Below are positions 1-12,784 of a stretch of DNA of 64,000 nt, in pieces. Numbering within the stretch: the first letter of the stretch is position 1; the number at the start of each line of letters is the position of its first letter. Location: the NCBI GenBank assembly GCA_026182355.1, contig JAPFBL010000068.1:9957001-10021000 (forward strand). The letters are read 5' to 3'. The DNA comes from Hermatobates lingyangjiaoensis (taxonomy: Eukaryota; Arthropoda; Insecta; Hemiptera; Hermatobatidae). The notes beneath the pieces are model-generated. The model ran no database searches and was not told the origin of the DNA. It saw nothing but the letters and a program-made list of their open reading frames with translations. The position numbers were made by a program, and so were the translations under genes.

Positions 1-2
1 AA

Positions 3-67
<65 letters not shown>
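1..67. repeat. (CT)n microsatellite
   Basis: Almost pure CT dinucleotides at the left edge. The tract may start before the window. Confidence 0.95.
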
Positions 68-71
<4 letters not shown>

Positions 72-980
72 TTTCTCTCATCCTCACTCTCTCTAACTGG
101 ATTGAAATTATTTCACTTGCATGGGTTTCTTAACTCTTACCAGGTCTCCCACACAGTCTAACAATTCTGTAGCCACATTAGTTAATTGCTATTTCCAAAA
201 TATTTACTATCCGCAATTATGATTTTTTTATCCTCTACACTGTCAATAATCATTAACCATTCATGATAATCAATTAAAATGAAAAAATTGGATTTATCTG
301 AATGTTACACTCTTTTAAAAATAAAACTTGTGCAATACTATGGCCACATAAATTCTTTCTGACGAATTGAATTTCTTTTACTAATTACATGTGTCATAAA
401 TATGACTTTTCCTGTCATTTCTGACGAATAACTGGAGCATTAGTCGAAGCCTTAAGCAATCCCTGTAACTCTTAGAATATAGATATTAGAATGGTGACAC
501 ACCCACACTGCATTAGAGTGGTAAGTCAACGTTGAAAACCAGTAGCGTTTTACTTTCTACTAAATAACTGAATATTCTAATAAGTTCCAAGAGATAAGAT
601 GGTAGGCTTTTCTAAAACTGGCATTGTTTTTGAAATATGTTATTATGTTCAAATTTTCTCCTATAAGAAATTAAAACTGTGTCTAATAACAACTAAAACA
701 TTACATCATGTATTTATAATCTTTCAAATGTATTGCTTAAATGCTCAACTGTGCCACCCATTTGAAATAAACTGCCTATCCTAATTATTGGTAGTAATTA
801 AGTTGATCTAAGAACTTCTAGTTAGAAATATAATTTTTTTTTTAAAAAAAAAGTTGATATATCAACTTTTGTGTCATTAATAGAATTATACGAGAATCTA
901 CCTAACTAAAAACACAAATAACAGTGGGAATTTGAACTCATAACTTGATGCCAGAAAAATATCTAATGCTATTTAAAAAA
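68..980. other. AT-rich DNA without recognised features
   Basis: Only short chance open frames. No splice-flanked exon, repeat family or RNA gene is recognised. Confidence 0.5.
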
Positions 981-984
981 TCTG

Positions 985-1022
985 GAGTGGCCTGCACTCA
1001 ACTTTACTATAAGTAAAAAAGT
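985..1022 (-). repeat. Terminal fragment of the TTTACT-palindrome repeat family
   Basis: Reads TCTGGAGTGGCCTGCACTCA followed by a CTTTACTATAAGTAAA palindrome. The same end is found at 10740-10775, 16910-16955, 29245-29290 and 46515-46575. Confidence 0.6.
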
Positions 1023-1599
1023 ATCAAACTAGTTAACAACATAACGATTTTTGTATCCTCAAAAGGTTTCTCATTCAATCAGAAGTCAAAATTTTTATAT
1101 TTTATTGAAAGAATACCCTGTTTATTGTTTTAAGAATTTCAAAATTTCTTTCAGTTATTCTTTCTCTCGTAGATCATCAATATGTACTTTACATCACTGT
1201 CTTAAAGTTCTAGCTGTTATCCAATACAGCGCTATCCAAAATCATTGTATCTTTTTTTCTAAATCTCATTTTCATTGATTATCAACAATAATTAAAATTT
1301 CAATGAAGAAGGATTTCACTAATTAAGCAATGAAATGAATTGGAAAAATCAAATACTTTAATATATTTCTATTTATATTCTGCATGCTAATGTAATAACA
1401 AAACTGTGAAAATAATAATTTATTTAAATGAAATTTGCATTAATCAAATATGATTATAAATCAATGAAAATAAAATAACGTCGAATATTCAGTTTTTATA
1501 TTATTTTATTACTCTTTGCACTAATTAAAATTTTACGGTTTCTTTTTATTAATTGTTAATTTTCTGTTCAATGTTTTGACAAAATTTCATAGTTTTATA

Positions 1600-2252
1600 A
1601 TGAGCTGTTTAGCATCAAAAAACCATTTTTTGCAAACATCAAATGTAGTTTAATGCCCCTTTGGTTAATGTAATTTTAAAAACATTATCTCAATTCATCT
1701 TCCACGTAAAGTTCTATTTAAAGTTATAGTTAGTTTCATTTTGATCCGTCAAACGATATGGCTTATATCGCTTTCACAAATCTAAATCTCAGATTTAATT
1801 ATAAGTCCAATTTTTACTTTTTTTTTTATAAAATAATAAAAATCGTGTTTTAAAAATCTGAGGATATTTTTCGTTTTGTAGCCCAAAGATAAATTTTTGT
1901 ACCAGAATTTTATGACTATAGAATTAGTAGTTTAGGATAAAAAAAAATGTTGTCTAAAAACACATTTTTGGCAAAAAATTGACTTTTCCATCATGCTTAA
2001 TTGCTCCCAAACTATACAGCACATCTACACTATGAGGCCCATTTTTGTGTAAACTTTTGATCCATCAAGATTCTGTACCGTAGAAACAAACTTTGAATAC
2101 ACACTCATCCACCCAAACACACACAGATCATCGAAAAAACGTCATAAAATGACTTTAAGGAACTCAAAACATGTAATTTCCGTCAAAATCTCAACATCGA
2201 ATTTTTTCATGATTACTATACTTTACTTACAGTAAAGTAAAAAAGTTAAACA
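1600..2252 (-). repeat. Partial minus-strand copy of the TTTACT-palindrome repeat family
   Basis: The reverse complement runs from TTTACTGTAAGTAAAG through the AAAATTCGATG, ATTTTGACGGAAATTAC, CGTTTTATGACG and GATGGATCAAAAG blocks. These are in the same order as 8270-8960 and 53768-54420. It is diverged and lacks the (GT)n expansion. Confidence 0.65.
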
Positions 2253-2295
2253 CATATTACAATATTGTGGTATCATTTATTTAATTATTGCCAGC

Positions 2296-2322
2296 AAAAA
2301 AAATATATATATATATATATCA
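2296..2322. repeat. (AT)n microsatellite
   Basis: A short TA run directly upstream of the hammerhead-like segment at 2338-2440. This is the same arrangement as at 27.4 and 37.4 kb. Confidence 0.8.
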
Positions 2323-2337
2323 TATATAAACATATTG

Positions 2338-2445
2338 ACACAAAGAACACAAAGAAACGTAACAGAAACTCACTACTATATTTCGATATCCTCGTCATCA
2401 GGAAGATAGAAACGAGTCGCTGCGCAGGCAGACAACGACTATATA
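2338..2445 (-). mobile_element. PLE-terminal-type fragment with hammerhead-like core
   Basis: On the minus strand it reads CTGATGA, then a short GAGGATATC segment, then GAAATATAGTAGTGAGTT. It is clearly related to 27555-27630 and 37397-37480, which have CTGAAGACGAGGACATCGAAA. CTGATGA plus GAAA fits the hammerhead core consensus, but the base pair next to the core is not Watson-Crick, so activity is doubtful. It is bordered by TA-rich DNA on both sides. Confidence 0.5.
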
Positions 2446-2469
2446 TATATTCAATAATTTATCAATAAT

Positions 2470-3785
2470 ATGTTATATATTCTCTATGTATATAAAGAAC
2501 AATTTTTCGAATTCACTCATGAACTTTTAATGAATATCCTGCTTGATTCTGAACCATAAAAATGTTATTGATCTTTATTTATGGCGTACACTACATATAA
2601 CTTACTATTTACTTAAGAGCTGTAGTTTTAAATCATAAAATTCAAAATTTGTTCGTTCCCTCATATGAAATGTTAGTTCTTTATGCCAGCTTTAGCAGGC
2701 AAAAGCTTGGAAAGCAGCTTTTCAACTGAGTTCATGGTCGCCAAGGACCCAGAGAGAAAGAAATATTTCACTCAAGCCCCACATTCTTCAATAATCCACA
2801 TGAGCTCCCTTCGCCCGTCCCTTTCTCTAATTAAAGCCCCCTTTTTTATCATTTAAGCCCTGATCTTGTACAAGCCCTTTCTAATCCCATTATTTTCCTT
2901 CCTAACATAATGAATGCCATTATTTCAGATAATCTACTTTCATTAGTTATCCTCAAGCCAATTGGTTTCCTGTGGCTTTAAAATCACACAAGTTAATTTA
3001 AATCTGCCTTCTCTCCTAAGATACTTACCTCAAAAATATTTCGCTTTATTCTTAATTATTTATCAAAAAGTTTTTATCACTGAATGGAAAATTTTAATAT
3101 TTTTACCAAAGAATTAAACTATATATATATTCATGGGAAAGAAATATATATTTATAGGAAATAAAAAAAGCTAGATAAATATATTCATATCTGAAAAAAA
3201 TACATTAATAAGAGTACCATTCATTCATCAATTTCAACTTGTTTCTAGTTAATTAATATATTTTCTTTACTAATGACAGATTTTTTCTTTATAATTTATT
3301 TATATTTACAATGTTGGTTCAAAGTAATATCCATTGACTCAACATTAACTGAAGCCGGAAGTTGAATAAAATAAACCTTTAGAAACATTAAATATTTAAA
3401 ACAATAATAATGCATAAAAGTTAATATTTAAAAGCTCTTTTAAACTTGCGTGTAAAATTCGTCTCATTATTATTTTATATCTCTGGGAGTTATTTAAACA
3501 TTTTTTTTTAAATCAGTAATTTAAGGAGGAAGTGAAAATTAGTAAAATTATTTCAAATTTATAATTTCACTTTAGCTTATTCCTTGCCTTATTTCAGAGC
3601 ATTTTTATGTAATGAAGCCATATATGTTTTAGAAAGAACATATGATTTATATTCATTAAAAATGTATGTAGTAGGCTTTAATATTTTTCGATTTTAAGCT
3701 CCAAAGAGAGATTGGCGTAATGAACCTATCTGAGTATGTTGGACCCTTAAACAAAACTTAATACCAGATATAAATTTTCTTGTTT
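2470..3785. other. AT-rich DNA without recognised genes
   Basis: No coding or RNA gene supported. One stretch (2690-2950) is somewhat less AT-rich but has no long open frame. Confidence 0.5.
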
Positions 3786-3789
3786 CTAA

Positions 3790-4240
3790 ATCATGTTATC
3801 TATCTATATAAATAAAAGAAAGATTTTGTCTGTACATTGCTTAGAACTGACTTATTTCAAGTTATCTTTACGTTTATACATTAGAGAAACCGAATCCACC
3901 CTTAGAAAAATGTCTGTCTGTCGGTTTGTCAGTTTCTCTGTTCGTAGGTTTGTCCGCAACATTTTGTCACAAGTAAACTCAGCTACAATAAAACTTAACG
4001 AGCGGAGACTTTGACAGTAGATTTGGGTATGTCTAACTCAAACTATAAGCTTTGAGTAGATTCAAAATTCAACGTAGAAGCGAAGTTATGGACTGTTAGG
4101 CATAAAATTTTGTCACAAGCAAAATTTTGTAAGCCGTTATGCTGGGATTTAGTAGTAGAATAAATTTCATGTTACAAAACTTGAGTCCCCCAAAAATGTG
4201 CAACAAGACACAACTCTGAGCTCCTCTATATAGATACTCC
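3790..4240 (+). repeat. Dispersed repeat, family B, + copy
   Basis: Begins near TATCTATATAAATAAAAGAA. It contains the landmarks GAGAAACCGAATCCACCCTT, GTTTGTCCGCAA, CAACGTAGAAGCGAAGTTAT and ATGCTGGGATTTAGTAGTA. All four recur in the same order on the minus strand at 12790-13490. The open frame at 3793-4014 is not conserved as a protein between the copies. The class is unknown. Confidence 0.7.
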
Positions 4241-4254
4241 ATTGAGACGCACTT

Positions 4255-4602
4255 CATGACTGGGTGTGGTACTGGGGAGTCTGTGTGTATACTATATACT
4301 ATCGACTCTTAGCCACTATCCGTTTCCACTCGCTAACTACTAAGGTAACTAAGTGAAGTAAGTGAGACCAAGTTTTTCTCACATGATCAACTGTAATTTG
4401 CCTACTCAAGAGCCAGAGGTTCCTACTCTTTGTTCTTACATGAACTCGAAGGACAGACGGCTAATGTGGTGTATGCAGAGGCACTTACTTAACACTGTAC
4501 TAATAATATTTGCTACTATTCTATAATTTCTAATGATATTTTGGAATACGATGTATATCTCCGAATTTTTGTAAAGTACACGCCAAAGACGGGCACTTTT
4601 GG
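4255..4602 (+). repeat. Direct repeat, copy 1
   Basis: The block from CATGACTGGGTGTGGTAC to GACGGGCACTTT is repeated about 570 bases downstream (4829-5241) with substitutions and an insertion in the second copy. Shared strings include GTTCTTACATGAAC, GGCACTTACTTAACACTGTA and CTACTATTCTATAAT. Confidence 0.8.
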
Positions 4603-4828
4603 TAGTTAACTATATCAGAGCTGTGGAAGCAATGCTTACACTATCAGGCATATATAATTGAAGCTTATTTTCATAGGATTACCCTTGTAACGTCGATACA
4701 ATAGGTTTTTGACATAATTTATTTCAGACTTCTGCTATTATCTAAATAATCATGGGAAGACAATCAGCCACAATTGGACGCAAATTTCACTGCATTATTT
4801 AAGCTTTTTTCCCAATGAGAAAAATTAT

Positions 4829-5241
4829 CATGACAGTGTGGTATTGGGGAGTCTGTGTGTATACCACGCATACCATTGATTCCGAGTCACTATCTGTTTC
4901 CGTTGAAACAATTGCAAAGTCCCGTCAGAGTCTATTTTGCAATGATGTTAAGTAAGTTGCAAGGGGAAACTCTATCTACCGCAGGAATTGAAGTAAGCGA
5001 AACCAAGTTTTTCTCACGTAATCAACTGTAATTTGCTTACCCGAGAGACAGAGGTTCCAACTTTTTGTTCTTACATGAACCCGAAGGACATACAGCTAAT
5101 GCGGTGTATACAGAGGCACTTACTTAACACTGTACTAATAACGATATTTTCTACTATTCTATAATATCTAATGATATTTTGTAATACCATTTATCACCTC
5201 TGAATTTTTGTAAAGTACCCGTCAAAGACGGGCACGTTTAC
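4829..5241 (+). repeat. Direct repeat, copy 2
   Basis: Second member of the pair with 4255-4602. It carries extra sequence near 4905-4980 that is absent from copy 1. Neither copy has a coding frame, so this looks like a partial tandem duplication inside an unclassified repeat. Confidence 0.8.
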
Positions 5242-5359
5242 TAGTGAGTAATATATTGAAATATGGACTCTATCGTTCTATATTACAAAACGGGTGCTAA
5301 TTTTAAGCTAATTCTACAAGTTGTTAAGAAGTTTGTTTCTTGTTTCCACAAGAACAGGT

Positions 5360-5440
5360 TTACTTATAGTTGAGTGTGGGTCACTTTAGATTTACTTATA
5401 GTAAAGTTGAGTGTTGGGTACTCCATATTTTATTTATTGC
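5360..5440 (+). repeat. Terminal fragment of the TTTACT-palindrome repeat family
   Basis: Contains TTTACTTATAGTAAAGTTGAGTGT followed by a version of the CACTCCAGATTT end, and a second partial GTGGGTCACTTTAG end just before it. Confidence 0.5.
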
Positions 5441-8264
5441 TGTTAATATTTGAAACTGATAATATTTCATTCATTTGTACTTCATTCGATTGATGAAATT
5501 TAGAACTGTAAGTTAATTGAGAGTATCAACAAACTATTCTATCTAAAATTCGTTGACAAACTTTTATTCACTGGTATGCATAATATTCGTTTTTATTTGA
5601 TAGTTAAATCCTAACAAACTTTAATTCCCTTGAAACTGAACTCAGATATTCTAAAATATAGAAATTACAAAAACATGTAAACATAAAATACTGTCCAATT
5701 ACTTATTATTATTGTTCACCGTTGAAAGCTGGATGGGTACCTAGTTTAAAATGAGATAAGTGTAAGTTGCACGTCATCTAACACCAGATGTTTTTATCTT
5801 GAAAAAGATTTTCAAGTCTCAAGAAATGTTGGGATATTTTTCTAAATGATTTTCCTCAATGTTTAAAGTTCAAGGCATAAGGTGAGGATGTTTTTATGTT
5901 ACGCAGTTCTTATCTTCTTACCCATTTCCCTGCGAGAATTTCATAGTAATAGCGTCAATTTCTGGTTTCAACTGAGGAAATCCCCCCGCTGTTTGCTAGA
6001 GCAGCACTACTACACAAGTTTCCACTTCCACATACTCATCTTCACAGAATAAACATCTTAGTACTTTCAACGGTCTCATCAGATTAATGCGTTTTTAGTA
6101 TTTGTCGTCCTTCGGTAACGCATCATGATAATTCTACAGGATCACTATTTGTTATTACTTTCCATTTTTGTTCCTACAATTGCTCAGAGCACAGTCTGTT
6201 AAACGATATTTACGTAACTGTAATATTTATATCCATTTACTGCCTTTAAGGTTATAATAAGATATAATTAAATGTAAGACCACGGGAGCAGGTTATTTTG
6301 TTTCCTATTATTTTATATGACATTATATCATACAGAACATTTCGATTGATACAGTCGAATAGCAACTATTTCATATACTTCTCTTCTAGCTTTCTAATAA
6401 TTGTCTTGCTTGAGTCTGAGTTAAAAGTCCTTCAAGAGGACTGCTGTATAAAAATCTACCAGTAGTCAAAGTAGTCCATGTTCATTAAAACACTCCTTCT
6501 GTCGGCAATTAGATTTAAGAATTAACGAATTGCTCTGTCTCAAGTTCTCACTCTATACCCTATTGACTCTATTTATTGGATGTGCTTTAAAAGAATAAAA
6601 AACTTTATTAACTTTTAGATTTACAGTGTAATAACCTCTCCAGATGAACATTTATCTGATATTGTTGATATGCCCAAGGGGAAATGTTATTCAATTCGCC
6701 ACTATCATAATGGTGTTGTACAATATATAGTATACAAGTATTGGTAGATTTATTAACTAGTGTAATTAAATCTAATATCTAGTTTATCCTGTGATGAATC
6801 CAATTATTTCAGAAGTATATTTATTTAATCTGTTCTTTTTTAACTAAATTTTATTAACAGTGTCTAAGAAGTTTGTTTGTATGAGTTTTCTCTCAAAATG
6901 TTTATGTATTATTTCTCATGAATTGAGAAAGTTGTTAATTAAGTCGTAATAAATTTGCTCAGATCTATCTTTCTCGTTGTGATCTCGAGTACTGAGCCCA
7001 ATTATTATGAGTTATCTTTTAAGAGGATGATAGCCTTCACTGAGGTTTCCGTTTCTTTAATTAACTCCAAAACCAAGCAATAATTACTTTAAAGTTGACG
7101 ATTCGTTTTATTTTCTCCTTTTTAATTTAATGCCATTCCAATGAAGTGATCGATGAACAAGATCAACAAAATTGGATTACATCACAATTACTAGTTCAAA
7201 AAAAAAATTAAATTAAAACACCAAAAGTGTTTAGCATGTATTCTGTTTTTTATTGTTGTAAATTACAAATCACATGTTGAGTAATTATTGTAAAAGTAAA
7301 TTGTTTATTTTCTTTAAAAAATCTTGTATTGTCCACATTCAGCTTTATTGTACGAGTAGGTAAACACATTATCAGAAACAATTTTAATAATATATACATA
7401 TAATCAAAATAGAACTGTTAGTGAATGTTTGAAAGCTATTTTTCTTTTTAATGATCATAATTCAACAATGAAAAGAAAAAAACATTAATATTAATTTAAA
7501 TGACAAGAATTAGTAAATAAAATTTGTAATAATGTAATAAATCAGCCCTAACTAAATTGAAATGTTAAGTCGTCGTAAGTGAGTTAACATTCATTGGAGT
7601 ATCATTAATGAGATCATTAACTGAAATGAGAGTAACAGGAAATGTATTGGATGTGGTGTGAACTAAACGAAGCATGTTTGCATAGTTAGTTATGTAATTT
7701 ACAGTTTGTTTAATTAGCATCTGAGAGAGCTTATAAAAATATAAATATATAGTATATTAATTATGAATTCACCGTTATAATATTATACTCATTATTGAAA
7801 ATTTTCCATGCTCAGAAGAAATTAATAAGAAATGTTACATTTAATAATAATTTAAACAACAAAACTATAAGTTTATTTTTTTTTTTGAAAATTCAACAAT
7901 AATTCATTTTAAATTTTTTTATAGTTAATAATATTACATAATATTAAAGCTACTGAATTTATGACAATTAATTATCTTAATAAATTAAGATATGGCGACA
8001 GATTTGGCATAGAGTCATAAAGTAGATTTCTATAGTCCGATATTAGACAATACCATACATTTCTCGTTTTAACTCAGCAAAGTTTATACCTCATATTCCA
8101 TTATTGTTCGTCAATCATTTACAACATATTCTGAATATAAGTGAAGATGCACATACATTACAGCTAATGGATTAAATCTGAGAACAAAGAACTTAGAAAC
8201 TCGGAAAAAATAGTTTACCAAAATCAATTAATAGAGCACAGTATGCATAAAATTTATATCTCTA
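5441..8264. other. AT-rich DNA without recognised features
   Basis: No open frame of useful length, no RNA gene and no clear repeat boundary was seen on either strand. Confidence 0.5.
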
Positions 8265-8379
8265 ACTTTTTACTTTACTATAAGTAAAGTATAATGATCG
8301 TGAAAAAATTCTATCTCGAGATTTTGACGGAATTATATGTTTTGAGGTCCCAAAAGTCGTTTTATGAGGTTTTTTCGAT

Positions 8380-8439
<60 letters not shown>
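8380..8439. repeat. (GT)n microsatellite inside the repeat copy
   Basis: About 30 GT units. At the same internal position the 53.8 kb copy has a short (GGGT)n tract, so the microsatellite grew from a G/T-rich segment already in the element. Confidence 0.95.
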
Positions 8440-8440
<1 letters not shown>

Positions 8441-9830
8441 AGTGGGTGGGTGGGTGAGTGTGTTAGCATTGCTTGTTACCACTTTACGGTCCAGAATCGT
8501 TGATGGATCAAGTTGATATTTTACACAAAAATGGTCCCTATTGTGTAGATGATCCCTATTGTTTGGGAGGAATTATGCATGATGGGAAAGTTACTTTTTT
8601 TTGCCAAAAACCGTTTTTTATAAAACATTTTTTATAAAAATTGCTAACTCCAGAGTTTTGACATTTTGGCATTATCTTTGAGGTTAATAATGAAATAAAC
8701 AAAAAATATATTCAGAATTTGAAAACAACGGGAAATATGTTTTTTTCAATAAAATTTAAAAATTTTGACTTATTATTCAATCGCAATGCTTGTGAGAGCA
8801 ATACAAGCCATACCATTTGACAGATCAAAATGAAACTATGCCTAAAGATAGAACAGTATGTCGAGAATGTGTTGGGATAATTTTTTTAAAATTACATTTT
8901 TGAGGGGCGTTACAGTACGATTTCTGTTTCCAGAAAATGTTTTTTGACGCCAAACAGCTCATTAAAAAATCATGAAAATTTGATCAAAAATGGTACAAAA
9001 AATTAGCAATTTATATAAAAAAATTCATGAAATTTTAATCAGGGCAAATAGCAATAACGCTATAAAAACTGTTTGTTTATCCTGGACTAGGGGATCACCT
9101 GCTATACTTGTCGAATTTTTGATATTTCTTGACATTGTTTACATTGACTTTTTGAGAAATTTTTACATTGAAATTGTTTGAGCGAATCAACGTAGATAAA
9201 ATTGATGTTTATAATGAAAAATTTAAATAATTGATTGAGTTATATGAGATATAAGAGGAATAATATTATTACACGTAAAAAATCACCGCCAACAAACATA
9301 AATACATTTCCTTTGTCTTCTATGGCATGATGGATTTGTCTCATAAAATGCTGTAATAAATCTGTATATTGCACTCTTGAGCTAAACTTAATATCAGTTA
9401 TAATTGCTTTATCTTTGTGAATTGTATATCTTTTCATGATATTGAAATGTGACGAATGGACTCTTTTCTCAAGAAAGAGGAGTTATGTTTGTTGACAAAT
9501 ATCCAGTTTTTTCACTATTCTAGTCTAATAGTTCATATCTATTATTTTCAAAAATTAGAAGCTCCAACTATAAAAGATTTAAATTATATTGAATAGCTGG
9601 CTTTGACTTTATTTGAGTATGTAAACTGACTAATTACATTAATATTAGAAATTTTCTAATAGATTACCCACAAATTTTATCCAAAAGACTTCCAGCTCAA
9701 ACAAACCTTGCTCAAACCCTGTTGTCATATGTACATAACCTTCTCAAAGTCTTGAAGATGTTTAAAAGGAATATAGCTATATATTTGACACTAAATTAAC
9801 ACATCACAGTAGAATCACTCATGGTATGCC

Positions 9831-9955
9831 CCCTATGGATGTCACCTATAGATGACACCTGTGGATGCCACCTATGGATGACACCTGTGGATGTTACCTA
9901 TGGATGACACCTGTGGATGCCACCTGTGGACGACACCTGTGGATGCCACCTATGG
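9831..9955. repeat. 13-bp minisatellite
   Basis: Nine to ten tandem copies of a CACCTGTGGATGC-type 13-mer. GATGA- and GATGC-ending variants roughly alternate, giving a 26-bp higher-order period. It lies inside the 8.3-10.8 kb element and has no counterpart in the 54-56 kb copy. Confidence 0.9.
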
Positions 9956-10775
9956 CATCATATATTAAATTAAATTTAATATATTCAATAACTTAATTAT
10001 TCAGTGAACTGGCTAAACTCAATATACATTCATAGTAACCTTATAACAGAGTACAGTAGGCAGGAAAAAGATAACACCCCCTCAGAAAAAATTTGTATAC
10101 ATCATTTTAAAAAAAGGGAAGGAAAATGATTTTAAATACTGTTTTAAATACTAAAGAGCCATAAAATTTCCAGTATAATAATTCTATAAAATACTAAAAA
10201 TATAAAACTTAATTCAGAATTGAAATCTTTCGTTTGCAGCTTAATAAATGTAATTAACATACATCCTTAAATATAAATTATCTTAAAACGACGTTTTTTA
10301 TTCGAAGTTTATAATATTTTTTATGAGAAAATAAAAGTATTTTCCTGTTTTAAATTTAAAAAATTTGGCTTATTCAATATAGAAGGAGGTAAATATTCAA
10401 TATAGAAGGAGGTGAAGTAAACGATGTAAGAAATCCACTGGCTACTTGAACAAAAGCCATGTTCTCTTGCAGATTATTTCGCATCAAGAAATTTTTTACT
10501 TTGGCTTTTCAAAAATGTTATCACTGCTGTAGTTATACTAATGAGATTATTTGTATCAGTGGTGTGATATAAAAAAATAAGCTTATATATTGATAAGTCA
10601 ATCAATCACTACTGTCTGACTACCTCAGGAATGAAAGACTAATAAACATCTCCCATTTACGAGTAGATGTTTATATTATGCTTAAATAAGACATTATATA
10701 CTATATACCCAAGAAGATTGATATTAAATTTACTTAGATCAAAGTTAAGTGTAGGCCACTCCAGATTTTGTAATA

Positions 10776-12780
10776 TACGAAATAACTATATTTTAATAAT
10801 ATGTTAAAATACTAACTACATGTTGATGTAAATTTACATAAATAAATCAGTAACGTATGCATGTGTATATACGCTACAGAAGCTGATGTTACCCTACCGA
10901 TTACAAAGAAATTTTGTTATTAGATATCCATGGGTAATTTAATAAGTAATAACTAAATTTAATACCGGTAATTTAATAAATGAACAAATAAACCAACAAA
11001 CCGATATTTTATTTAAACGGTTAATAAAAATAAAACAACGACTAGACAAACTTGATAATGACGAAAATAATGACAAATAAATCAGACTAAATAATATTAA
11101 CTAAAAAAAAATTAAAATAGCGTCATAATAACAAACAATAATAATAATAAAATAAATCTAGTTAGCAGTGAGAAGTAAGTTAAATAAACCCCTGACAACA
11201 ATTGCCTAGATGGGTGACATCCGAAACCGGTTGGATAGCTCCAGCAGCAGAATATCAGGTTGACGGTTTCATCTATTTCTAATATTAATTAAAGATAATT
11301 ATAAATGATAAGATGGTGAACAATAATATATTTCCCATTTGAACTCAATAAAACCCAACACTGAAATAGTTGAAAAGAAAATTTAACGTACTGCAAAATT
11401 TATTTATCCTTTTGAGAGCAAATAAATGTGCGTTTTACTTCCTTAACAGTTAACTTACTACTAAAATCGTTGCATTACACCCTATTCAGGTCTAATAACG
11501 TACCTTATAAGGATAAAAAAAGTTAATAGCTTATCAGGAAGTTATTTTATTGCATCAAATTGCAAACTAATTTAAATAGCCTCTACTTTAAGAAGAATTC
11601 GATATTAAGCAGACTGGCTTGTTTAAGAAATAAGTGTTATAAAACTTGAATTGCAGTCAGCAAGCCGGAAGTTGTCGGCTTTGCTAACTTTCAAAGTTTT
11701 TCAATTTTAAGAAGAAAATTGAAACAAAAGACTTGATAAAGAAAATAAACGTTGATTAAAGTGTATTTATGGCTGCTCTTAAAGAGGAATGATATTGACA
11801 ACCAAAGGGAAATATTCCAAGTGCCACTTCATTCTCTTTAAAAACTAATTTGCTGCAGTAAATATATATAATGACACTTCCAATAATTAAACTTCCTTTT
11901 CTCTTTTTTCAACTGTAGAATTTGTGATTTGTTCGATCAATCATTCATTTTGTTTAAAGGAGCTGAAGTAGATTAGGCCTCGACTTCTCCTTAATCACTT
12001 CGTGCAAGTCATCAAACAATAATTCAAATTCTTTTAAAGACATTTATTAACTGCTACTTTAAAAAAGTTAATGAAAAGAGCTAGATTTTGATAAGCTTAA
12101 AATTCTTAATTAAAAATTTAGAAATTTTTATTGATTTGATTCAAATTTTATTAACTTAAATCATCTAATAAAAGATACAAAATCAACATTTAAGTTATGT
12201 TTACTAATATCACAACTAAAATACATATTAATTTTGCATTTGTATTTTTCTCATTGCATTTTTAAGAAAAGAAATAATATTTTTGATCTGTTCTATTGAA
12301 AGTCTGGGGGAAGTTTAATTATTTAATTTTTTTTGTAATTGAGGAAAATATATTTATTTTCTCAAGATGCAGTTGCAACTGTTTCTGGTTCTTGGCATAC
12401 TCTGTTTTTGCACATATAATGACTGAGATGACCTTGAAGGTTAGAGTTCTTGTAAGAATAGCAAGCACAAGCCAAAGCGCAAAAAATATAATCCGCTTCT
12501 AGATAAGCTTCTTAACTTTTATAAGTAGAATTCATCTTATAAGCGAATGTATTTTTGTTAGTAAGATTCCAGCAATTAAACAATGCTACTTAGCTTACTA
12601 TAAATTACTAATTTTTAAACAGTATACCTTACGAGAAGATATTGCTGGGACAACCATGCACATTGATGACATAATTTTATGCCAGGAATAACAAGTATCA
12701 ATAAACAAAATTCTCTTAACGCTACGCTTTCCTTATGAGAAAGCGTTCTATTGCCTAGACCACTCAATATTACAGGTCAA
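10776..12780. other. AT-rich DNA without recognised features
   Basis: Short chance open frames only. No gene, RNA or repeat boundary supported. Confidence 0.5.
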
Positions 12781-12784
12781 ATAA

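Larger units (their letters stand above)
8265..10775 (+). mobile_element. Longest copy of the TTTACT-palindrome repeat family (about 2.5 kb)
   Basis: Starts TTTACTTTACTATAAGTAAA and ends GTGTAGGCCACTCCAGATTT. It matches 53765-55785 over most of its length. Shared landmarks are GATCGTGAAAAAAT, AGTCGTTTTATGA, GATGGATCAAGTTGA, ATGGACTCTTTTCTCAA, TATAACAGAGTACAG, CCACTGGCT and ACTAATAAACATCTCCCATT. Partial copies occur elsewhere on both strands. Only short open frames remain, and I recognise no transposase or reverse transcriptase. Palindromic ends suggest a DNA-transposon-like or foldback element, but the class is unknown. Confidence 0.65.

Noticed and set aside
8294..8503. 69-codon frame with a Cys-Val repeat
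   Set aside because: Translation of the (GT)n microsatellite inside a repeat copy.
9831..9955. CRISPR-like array
   Set aside because: The repeats are 13 bp, directly tandem, without unique spacers, and the genome is eukaryotic.
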